In this document: positions 1-5,300 of the stretch, in pieces | Numbering within the stretch: position 1 is the first letter of the stretch | How the letters are laid out: the number at the start of each line of letters is the position of its first letter | NCBI GenBank assembly: GCA_027356675.1 | Contig: DAHVXO010000333.1 | Span: forward strand, 1-5,300 | Reading direction: 5' to 3' | Length of the DNA: 5,300 bases | Origin: Symbiobacteriaceae bacterium | GTDB lineage: Bacteria; Bacillota_E; Symbiobacteriia; Symbiobacteriales; Symbiobacteriaceae | The notes under the pieces: model-generated | Database searches by the model: none | What the model was told of the DNA's origin: nothing | Seen by the model: only the letters and a program-made list of their open reading frames with translations | Translations under genes and position numbers: made by a program

Positions 1-1
1 A

Positions 2-727
2 ATTCCCAACGTTCCAGCAGCCGCTGCCGGCGAAAGCCAGATCATCCGCATGATGGAGGACCTCCGCCAGTCGCTGGCCAAGCCCCTGGAGGAGCGTCGC
101 TGGGGGATGGTCATTGACCTGCGCAAGTGTGTCGGCTGCCAGGCCTGTACGGTGGCGTGCATCACGGAGAACAAGCTTCCGCCCGGGGTGGTGTACCGCC
201 CTGTGACCACCGAAGAGAAGGGGCAGTTTCCGCACGTCAGCAAAAACTTCCTGCCAAGGCCCTGCATGCATTGCGAAGAGCCACCCTGTGTTCCCGTGTG
301 TCCTGTGAGCGCCACGTACAAGCGCCCCGACGGCATCGTCGCCATCGACTACGAGGCCTGCATTGGCTGCCGCTACTGCATTACGGCTTGTCCTTACAAC
401 GCCCGCACCTTTGACTTCGGAGAGTTCCACGACGAGGGCGGCGAGATTCCTGCCTACGACAAGGTGGCGTCCCGCGAGTATGGGCGCAGCTGGAAGCGTG
501 AGGGGGATTCCTCCCCGGTCGGTAACGCCCGGAAGTGCACCTTCTGTCTCCACCGACTCGACCAGGGCGAACTGCCTGCCTGCGTTCTCTCCTGCATGGG
601 GCGGGCCACGTACTTCGGCGATCTCAATGACCCCGCCAGCCTCATCCATGAACTGGTTGGCAAGGCGAATGTGACACGGCTCAAAGAGTCTGCGGGCACC
701 AAACCGGTGGTCTACTACCTGCAGTAG
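2..727 (+). CDS. 4Fe-4S ferredoxin-type electron-transfer subunit (TtrB/PsrB/DmsB family), 5' end probably outside the window
   Basis: Electron-transfer (B) subunit of a molybdopterin oxidoreductase complex, passing electrons between the membrane anchor and the catalytic subunit. Counting from the ATG at 50 (225 aa), it carries four cysteine quartets for [4Fe-4S] clusters: C27/C30/C33/C37, C72/C75/C80/C84, C104/C107/C110/C114 and C163/C166/C178/C182. All 16 cysteines are present, the full set for DmsB/PsrB/TtrB proteins. The C-terminal end (TKPVVYYLQ) resembles the TtrB C-terminus as I recall it. The frame stays open from base 2 to the ATG at 50, and neither that ATG nor the adjacent one at 53 has a ribosome binding site, so the true start is probably upstream and about 16 more residues are visible here. 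An internal ATG at 107 has GGAGGAG at 88-94, but it would leave only six residues before the first cluster motif. Whether this subunit has its own Tat signal cannot be seen. The family call is secure; the start is not. Confidence 0.93.
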   Translation: MPNVPAAAAGESQIIRMMEDLRQSLAKPLEERRWGMVIDLRKCVGCQACTVACITENKLPPGVVYRPVTTEEKGQFPHVSKNFLPRPCMHCEEPPCVPVCPVSATYKRPDGIVAIDYEACIGCRYCITACPYNARTFDFGEFHDEGGEIPAYDKVASREYGRSWKREGDSSPVGNARKCTFCLHRLDQGELPACVLSCMGRATYFGDLNDPASLIHELVGKANVTRLKESAGTKPVVYYLQ

Positions 728-735
728 GGAGGAGG
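728..735 (+). promoter_or_regulatory. Shine-Dalgarno site for the NrfD-type membrane subunit
   Basis: GGAGGAGG lies immediately after the TAG stop of the iron-sulfur subunit and 4 to 7 bases before the ATG at 740, depending on which AGG/GGAGG core pairs. A second ATG directly follows at 743, so either could serve as the start, with a one-residue difference. The tight spacing argues against a separate promoter here. Confidence 0.8.
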
Positions 736-739
736 GACG

Positions 740-1885
740 ATGATGCGTTCAGTGACACGTTTTCTGCTTACCGTTTTGTGGGCAATCGCCCTCCTGGCCG
801 GCGGCTATGCCATGGTGCTGCGCCTGACAGAAGGCCACCGCCCCGCTGCCTACGGCAGCTACATCGTGTGGGGCCTTGGGGTGGCTCAGTACATCTACTT
901 CGTCGGGATTTCAGCCGGGGCGTTCATGCTGGCGATTCTGTACTACGGCTTTGGGCTAAAGAAGCTTGAAGCCGTTGCTCGCCCGGCGCTTCTAGTTGCC
1001 TTCGTGGGGCTGGTGGCGGGACTCCTGTCCATTTGGGTGGACCTGGGTCACATGAGCCGGGCCTTCACGGTGTTGACCCGCCCGAACTTCCGTTCCATGA
1101 TGGCCTGGATGATCTGGCTGTACACCGCCTACGCCGTGGTCCTGATGATCACCGGCTATATGGCGTGGAAGCACGATGCTCGGATCAAGCTTGTGGCTCT
1201 GCTCGGAGCGCCTCTGGTGGTGGGCTTCAGTGGCGGCGTAGGAGCGCTGTTTGCCACGGTGGCCGCTCGTCCGCTCTGGAACACCTCCCTCTTCCCCGTC
1301 TTCTTCCTGATCGGTGCCCTCCTGAGCGCCTCTGGTCTCCTCATGACGCTCCTGGCCTTCCAGGAAAAGGCGTCCACGTCCACTCCCGACGCCCTGGAGA
1401 CCCTCTCCAAACTCGTCCTTGGCCTCCTCATCGTTGAAGTGCTGCTAGAGTGGGCCGAGTACTCGGTTGCCCTGTGGTACGGTCCCGGTGGCGAACATGC
1501 GGCGCTCACGCAGGTGCTCTTTGGCTCGTACTGGTGGGTCTTCTGGATCGTCCACCTCCTGCTGGGTATGGCGGTTCCGGCCGCCCTGCTCCTCCTGCCT
1601 TCCAAAAGCCTCTCGGCGCAGGGGATTGCGGGCTTCCTGGTCGTGGTCACATACATGGCCGTACGCCTGAACATTGTCATTCCCGGACAGGTCACACCCG
1701 AGTTGAAGGGGCTTGAGCGAGCATTCACGGATCCACGCCTCGTCTTTACGTACAGCCCGTCGGCCTTTGAATGGGGCATCTTCCTCTTTGCCGTGGCGGT
1801 GGCGGCCGGCCTCATGTGGGCCGGATACCGGTACCTGCCCCTCACCTCTGCAACGGCCGGCCGGAAGGAGGAGAAGATTTCATGA
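740..1885 (+). CDS. NrfD/PsrC-family quinone-interacting membrane anchor subunit
   Basis: Integral membrane (C) subunit that anchors the complex and exchanges electrons with the quinone pool; NrfD/PsrC proteins do this without haem. The 381-residue protein has about ten hydrophobic segments, near residues 8-27, 46-70, 83-103, 121-143, 151-173, 184-206, 222-245, 264-286, 293-311 and 341-365. Family-like features include the small-residue stretch GISAGA (56-61) in the second helix, DLG (101-103) followed by R107, the S119/W123 region, and W180 with P186 before the sixth helix. Near the C-terminus R309-L310-N311 precedes an IPGQ loop (314-317), and Y338-S-P-S with E344-W345 leads into the last helix. 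Length and helix count fit ten-helix PsrC-like anchors. It starts 12 bp after the iron-sulfur gene behind a strong ribosome binding site, and its stop overlaps the next start as ATGA, so translation of anchor and catalytic subunit is probably coupled. Family membership is clear; which quinone it uses is not visible. Confidence 0.93.
   Translation: MMRSVTRFLLTVLWAIALLAGGYAMVLRLTEGHRPAAYGSYIVWGLGVAQYIYFVGISAGAFMLAILYYGFGLKKLEAVARPALLVAFVGLVAGLLSIWVDLGHMSRAFTVLTRPNFRSMMAWMIWLYTAYAVVLMITGYMAWKHDARIKLVALLGAPLVVGFSGGVGALFATVAARPLWNTSLFPVFFLIGALLSASGLLMTLLAFQEKASTSTPDALETLSKLVLGLLIVEVLLEWAEYSVALWYGPGGEHAALTQVLFGSYWWVFWIVHLLLGMAVPAALLLLPSKSLSAQGIAGFLVVVTYMAVRLNIVIPGQVTPELKGLERAFTDPRLVFTYSPSAFEWGIFLFAVAVAAGLMWAGYRYLPLTSATAGRKEEKIS
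1865..1873 (+). promoter_or_regulatory. Shine-Dalgarno site that fixes the start of the catalytic subunit
   Basis: AAGGAGGAG lies inside the last codons of the anchor gene. Its GGAGG core (1867-1871) is 10 bases before the ATG at 1882, which overlaps the TGA stop (1883-1885). This supports the start at 1882 over an in-frame ATG at 1771, which has no such site and would put 37 unrelated residues before the Tat signal. Confidence 0.78.
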
Positions 1886-2007
1886 ACTTCGAGGAACTCC
1901 TGGGGCGCGGCGTGTCTCGCCGCAGCTTCCTGAAGGTGACGGGCGCTGCTGCCGGTGCGACCGCACTGGGCACTGCCGGCCTGTCCGGCCTGCGCAAGGT
2001 CCGTGCG
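1882..2007 (+). other. Predicted twin-arginine (Tat) signal peptide of the catalytic subunit
   Basis: Residues 1-42 contain a polar n-region, the Tat motif S-R-R-S-F-L-K at 12-18, an Ala/Gly/Thr-rich h-region and a short basic c-region (R38, K39, R41) ending VRA before D43. The type predicts export of the folded, cofactor-loaded enzyme, which places the active site outside the cytoplasmic membrane. The exact cleavage point is inferred by eye. Confidence 0.85.
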
Positions 2008-4683
2008 GACGAAAAGGGCCCCGTGGAGAAGTCTGTGCCCACCGCCTGCGTGATGTGCCCGTCGGAGTGCGGGCTGAAGGTCAACCTCTCGAATGATGTG
2101 GTTTCCTCCATTTACGGGAACCCGCACGTTCCCTTTAACGACGGTGTCATCTGCGCCAAGGGCGCATCGGGTGCACAGATGGTGTACTCGCCCTATCGGA
2201 TCAAGTACCCCATGCTGCGAGTCGGTGAACGGGGCGAAGGGAAGTTCAAACGGATCTCCTGGGACGAAGCCTTCGACCTGATGGGGAAGAAACTGGTTGA
2301 GATCAAGAAGCAGTACGGTCCTGAGTCGGTGATCATGGACGCCGGTGACGTCACGGACCGCGACACTTACTGGCGGCTCTTCTTCGCTTTCGGCACGCCG
2401 CACTGCACGGAGCATGGCTCCATCTGCGACACGCCCCGGCGGCACGGTCCAAAGCTGATGTTCGGTGGCAAGCGCATCGAGCCGGACGTGATGCGGCCGT
2501 TGCTGCTCCGCCAGCCCGACGGCAGCCTGAAGAACGACTACACTTACAAGAACAAGTTGATCATTTACGTTGGCTGGAACCCCTTCACGGCGACCCGCAT
2601 CAACTACGAGTCCCGTGGTACCGTGGAGGCGAAGCTCAGCGGTGCGAAGATCGTGGTCGTGGACCCGGCCTTGACCAACACCGCCTCCAAGGCGGACCTC
2701 TGGCTCCCCATCCGCCCCGGCACTGACCCTGACCTCTTTGCGGCGATCCTCCGCTACATCCTGGAGAATGACAGCCAGGCCAACCCGAACCGGAAGTACA
2801 TTGACTGGTCCTTCAAGGAGTGGAGCGTGGGCTGGGATGAGTTTGAGGCGGCCTTCCGCTCCTGGTGGTCCAAGACAGATCCGGTCAACGGGAAGTCCTA
2901 CTTCAGCCTGGACTGGGCAGCCGAGCGCTGCGGACTTAAGAAGGAGCAGATTGCGGACCTGGCCCACCAGTTTGGCATTACGAAGCCGGCTGCGCTGATC
3001 TGGGGCATGAACGGGACGGGCCACCACTACAACGGCTACGTCACCGGGGTCATCGGTACGGCCCTGAACGTCATCACGGGCAACTTCGACGTTCCCGGCG
3101 GGGTGATTGATACCGAACTGACCAAGTCCAGCAAGGGCGGCAAGGCCACGGGCAAGGACTTCCTGAAGCGCAAGGTCAAGCGGGTTATTAACGGCAAGGA
3201 AGTGGAAGGTGTCCAGGAAGAGCTCCATATGGACCATTACGGTGACTGGCCGGCGGCCTGGGATGACGTGGTCGGCGACTACCCACGGCGGTTCGAGGAG
3301 GGTGTTACCCTCAAGTACGGGCCATTCAAGGGACACAAGTATCCCATCAAGGCGTTCATGATCCGCACCGGGAACCCGGTCATCACAGGCTCCGAGACGA
3401 CCACCTGGCAGAAGGCGCTTACCGCAAAGGACGAGAAGGGCAACTATAGGGTCGATTTCGTCGTCTATATCGACACTCCGTACCTGGAGACCGGCATGTA
3501 TGCCGATCTGGTGCTGCCGGAGGCCAGCTACCTGGAACGCATCAGCCTCTCGGACATCTACCCGTCTCATCCGGTGCTTTACATGCGGGACAAGGTTCTC
3601 CCGGCGTCGCTGCATGAGTCGAGGACTCCGTTTGAAATCATGATCGGCCTTGCAAGGGCCTTGGTGAAGCATGGCGACACCGATGTGAAGCCGTCAGACT
3701 TCGCCGAGAAGTACAAGACCGAAGAAGACTTCTGGAACGAGGCCATGGCTCCGGCTCCTTCGATGCGGAACGTGGGCGCGCCCCTCCCGTATCCGCAGTA
3801 TCCCGTGGGGTATAAGCTGACCGGCACGCCCGATTCCCTGGAGGCTGGCCGGGTCACCATCGACGATAAGGCGAAGGAAGTGCGGGGCGAGCCCCTTACC
3901 GCCAAGTGGATGCGGGAGCACAATGGCGTCGCCGTTTGGCCGATGGCCTATCTGCGCTACCGCCACGAGAGCGGCGGTATCCTGCAGACCTCATCGAAGA
4001 AGATCGAGTTCAAGTTCGATCGCTACAGCAAGTACAACAAGCTGATCGAGGAGACAGGCGTCACCCCACCCTACCTGAAGCTGACCGGGTTCGACAAGTA
4101 CCCGGCGACCTTCTACTGGTTCGAAACGATGTGGAACCCGCATACCAATCCGGTCTACGCCAAGTACAAGGCGGACTTCCCGTTCCAGCTGATCTGCGGG
4201 CGCATTCACCATGCCATGTCCGGCACGCAGATGGTTGACCATCTCGGCCGGATCAACTCCGAAGGTCTGTGGATGCCGCTCAACGAGGCGAAGGAATTCA
4301 CGGAGGTGAGGATCGGCGGCACGGGCGGCGAGGATGCAGGCCGCAAGCGGAAGATCCCGGCGGGCACTTGGTCGGTGGGCGTGATTCAGATGAACGCAGA
4401 CGATGCGACCAGGCTGGGAGTCACGACGGGAGACCTGGTGGTCGTGGAGAACCCTCTGGGTAAGGGAGTTAAGGGCCGGGTCTATGCCACCCAGACCATT
4501 CGTCCGGGCGTGCTGCGGATGGGTCTCGGCACAGGCGGTCGGTTCAGCCCGGGTTTGGGCAAGACGACTGCGTTCAAGGAGACGACCCCTAACCATAACC
4601 TGCTCGTCGACCCCAAGGCGCTGTCGCCGATTATGGGCCAGCCGTGCTACGTCGACATGATCGTGAAAGTCCGGAAGGCATAG
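1882..4683 (+). CDS. Tat-exported molybdopterin oxidoreductase, catalytic subunit (Psr/Phs/Ttr/Srd-type CISM)
   Basis: Catalytic (A) subunit, a bis-MGD molybdoenzyme of the DMSO-reductase superfamily, 933 aa. The N-terminus is a twin-arginine signal: SRRSFLK at 12-18, a hydrophobic Ala/Gly stretch at about 19-37, and a plausible cleavage site after A42 (VRA|DE). The [4Fe-4S] motif follows as C56, C59, C63 and C91, with K93 in the C-x-K-G position of the lysine thought to relay electrons to the pterin. C182 (SICD, 179-183 region) is the best candidate molybdenum ligand. Cofactor-binding landmarks include GWNP (231-234), DPA (261-263), LPIRPGTD (275-282) and LPEASYLER (545-553). The C-terminal dinucleotide-binding domain runs from about residue 750, with NPHTNP (752-757), ICGRIHHAMSG (771-781) and the LGVTTGDLVVVENP region. 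The start at 1882 is set by the Tat motif, the ribosome binding site and the ATGA overlap. The natural acceptor is unresolved: polysulfide, thiosulfate, tetrathionate, selenate or a related oxyanion. Confidence 0.95.
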   Translation: MNFEELLGRGVSRRSFLKVTGAAAGATALGTAGLSGLRKVRADEKGPVEKSVPTACVMCPSECGLKVNLSNDVVSSIYGNPHVPFNDGVICAKGASGAQMVYSPYRIKYPMLRVGERGEGKFKRISWDEAFDLMGKKLVEIKKQYGPESVIMDAGDVTDRDTYWRLFFAFGTPHCTEHGSICDTPRRHGPKLMFGGKRIEPDVMRPLLLRQPDGSLKNDYTYKNKLIIYVGWNPFTATRINYESRGTVEAKLSGAKIVVVDPALTNTASKADLWLPIRPGTDPDLFAAILRYILENDSQANPNRKYIDWSFKEWSVGWDEFEAAFRSWWSKTDPVNGKSYFSLDWAAERCGLKKEQIADLAHQFGITKPAALIWGMNGTGHHYNGYVTGVIGTALNVITGNFDVPGGVIDTELTKSSKGGKATGKDFLKRKVKRVINGKEVEGVQEELHMDHYGDWPAAWDDVVGDYPRRFEEGVTLKYGPFKGHKYPIKAFMIRTGNPVITGSETTTWQKALTAKDEKGNYRVDFVVYIDTPYLETGMYADLVLPEASYLERISLSDIYPSHPVLYMRDKVLPASLHESRTPFEIMIGLARALVKHGDTDVKPSDFAEKYKTEEDFWNEAMAPAPSMRNVGAPLPYPQYPVGYKLTGTPDSLEAGRVTIDDKAKEVRGEPLTAKWMREHNGVAVWPMAYLRYRHESGGILQTSSKKIEFKFDRYSKYNKLIEETGVTPPYLKLTGFDKYPATFYWFETMWNPHTNPVYAKYKADFPFQLICGRIHHAMSGTQMVDHLGRINSEGLWMPLNEAKEFTEVRIGGTGGEDAGRKRKIPAGTWSVGVIQMNADDATRLGVTTGDLVVVENPLGKGVKGRVYATQTIRPGVLRMGLGTGGRFSPGLGKTTAFKETTPNHNLLVDPKALSPIMGQPCYVDMIVKVRKA

Positions 4684-4687
4684 GAGG
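4683..4687 (+). promoter_or_regulatory. Shine-Dalgarno site that fixes the start of the TorD-like chaperone gene
   Basis: GGAGG overlaps the last base of the TAG stop of the catalytic subunit and sits 8 bases before the ATG at 4696. A nearer ATG at 4691 would be only 3 bases away and opens a different, cysteine- and arginine-rich frame with no family resemblance, so 4696 is the real start. Confidence 0.8.
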
Positions 4688-4695
4688 TCAATGCG

Positions 4696-5300
4696 ATGGT
4701 GGAGTTGCTGTCCTCGCGTGTGCAGATGTACAGGTTGCTGCGCGACCTGTTCACGTACCCGGTTACGGAAGGGCTTTTGAATCAGGTGCTGACCTTGCAG
4801 CCGGATCCAGAAGCCTCCTCAGCACTCCAGGCATCGTTGGCGCTTCTGCAGAAGGTAGCGGGGGCCCAGGGGCGCCCTCATTTGGTCGAGGTGCTGAATA
4901 AGGAGTGCTCCCGGCTGATGAGTGGTCCGGGGCTCCCTCCTGCACCCCCGTTTGCGTCGTATTATCGCGATCAAAGCCATAGCCTGTTCACTGCCGAGAC
5001 TCAGGCAGTGGCCAGGGTGTACCAAGAAGCTGGCCTGGTCGTGGCTGACCAGGGCACGCCCTCAGACCACATCACGTTCGAGCTTGAGTTCATGATGGCA
5101 GAGGCCCTGCAGTTACGGACAGCGGCAAACGAGGGAGAGAAGGCGAGGTTTCACGATCACCTGAACCGCCAGCAGCGGTTCCTGAGCGAGCATCTCTTGC
5201 CATTTGCCAGCGAGTTTGCCGCCCGCCTTCGTCAGTCCGAACCCCACGAGTTTTGCGATGGGGCTGCGGACCTCCTGGCGGAATACCTGACCCTGGATTC
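4696..5300 (+). CDS. TorD/NarJ/DmsD-family molybdoenzyme assembly chaperone, 3' end outside the window
   Basis: Cytoplasmic, mostly helical chaperone predicted to bind the Tat signal and apo-form of the catalytic subunit encoded just upstream, delaying export until the molybdenum cofactor is inserted. The frame is open from the ATG at 4696 to the window edge (201 full codons, no stop), so the C-terminus is missing; TorD-type proteins are usually a little over 200 residues, so little may be lost. Family-like features are the N-terminal helix R8-x3-Y12-x2-L15-x2-L18-F19-x2-P22, a proline-rich segment with P84-P85-F86 and S88-Y89-Y90, and the signature P122-x-D124-H125-I126 followed by E129-L130-E131-F132-M133. 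It follows the catalytic gene by 12 bp with its own ribosome binding site, the usual place for a dedicated chaperone. Codon choice looks slightly less GC-biased than in the catalytic gene, which would suit a lower expression level. NarJ and DmsD are alternative names within the same superfamily. Confidence 0.9.
   Translation, partial: MVELLSSRVQMYRLLRDLFTYPVTEGLLNQVLTLQPDPEASSALQASLALLQKVAGAQGRPHLVEVLNKECSRLMSGPGLPPAPPFASYYRDQSHSLFTAETQAVARVYQEAGLVVADQGTPSDHITFELEFMMAEALQLRTAANEGEKARFHDHLNRQQRFLSEHLLPFASEFAARLRQSEPHEFCDGAADLLAEYLTLD

Noticed and set aside
1771..1881. Upstream in-frame ATG that would lengthen the catalytic subunit by 37 residues
   Set aside because: It has no ribosome binding site, lies within the anchor gene, and would put Gly/Arg/Pro-rich residues ahead of a clear Tat signal. 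The ATG at 1882 has all the expected signals.
1156..3672. An 838-codon open frame on the minus strand, antisense to the anchor and catalytic genes
   Set aside because: It is a side effect of GC-rich codon bias on the + strand. The translation is rich in Arg, His, Val and Pro with no domain I recognise, and it runs across the junction of two well-supported genes.
3991..4596. A 201-codon minus-strand open frame within the 3' part of the catalytic gene
   Set aside because: It is antisense to the conserved dinucleotide-binding domain, with no recognisable domain and shadow-like composition.
4691..4693. ATG immediately after the catalytic gene as a start for the downstream gene
   Set aside because: It is only 3 bases from the GGAGG site and opens a frame with no family resemblance; the ATG at 4696 gives a TorD-like protein at proper spacing.
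4684..4695. Possible terminator or promoter between the catalytic and chaperone genes
   Set aside because: The 12-bp gap is filled by the ribosome binding site and holds no hairpin or -10/-35 pair; the same is true of the 12-bp gap at 728-739.
4644..4901. An 85-codon + strand open frame spanning the junction between the catalytic and chaperone genes
   Set aside because: It is out of frame with both real genes, has no resemblance to a known family, and overlaps the well-supported TorD-like start.

Overview
The window is one gene cluster, all on the + strand, with no sizeable gap. It encodes a membrane-bound respiratory molybdoenzyme of the DMSO-reductase superfamily (CISM, complex iron-sulfur molybdoenzyme). 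The order is B-C-A-D: a four-cluster [4Fe-4S] electron-transfer subunit, open at the left edge; an NrfD/PsrC-type quinone-interacting membrane anchor; a Tat-exported molybdopterin catalytic subunit; and a TorD/NarJ-family assembly chaperone, cut by the right edge. B and C are 12 bp apart, C and A overlap by 4 bp (ATGA), and A and D are 12 bp apart. Each internal start has a strong purine-rich ribosome binding site. This is a single transcription unit whose promoter and terminator both lie outside the window.

How the parts work together (inference from the families): the C subunit exchanges electrons with the quinone pool in the membrane. The B subunit wires them through its four clusters to the N-terminal [4Fe-4S] cluster of A and on to the bis-MGD molybdenum cofactor, on the outer face of the membrane. 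The D protein would hold apo-A in the cytoplasm until cofactor is inserted and Tat export can proceed. No cytochrome subunit is seen, as expected for an NrfD-type complex.

Substrate: the set is of polysulfide / thiosulfate / tetrathionate / selenate reductase type. The B-C-A order matches ttrBCA (tetrathionate) and the srdBCA selenate reductase described from Bacillus. The B subunit looks TtrB-like, whereas the A subunit looks closer to the Psr/Phs/Srd side. The sequence does not settle the electron acceptor, so gene symbols are left empty.

Organism: the DNA is GC-rich (roughly 60% by eye, not computed), with G/C-ending codons and strong AGGAGG-like Shine-Dalgarno sites before each internal start. 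This would suit a high-GC Firmicute or another thermophilic or anaerobic bacterium with dissimilatory chalcogen or metalloid respiration, but the assignment is weak. There are no RNA genes, mobile elements, CRISPR arrays, clear repeats or convincing terminators. The window is a well-formed respiratory operon rather than an obviously new system; the real open question is its substrate.
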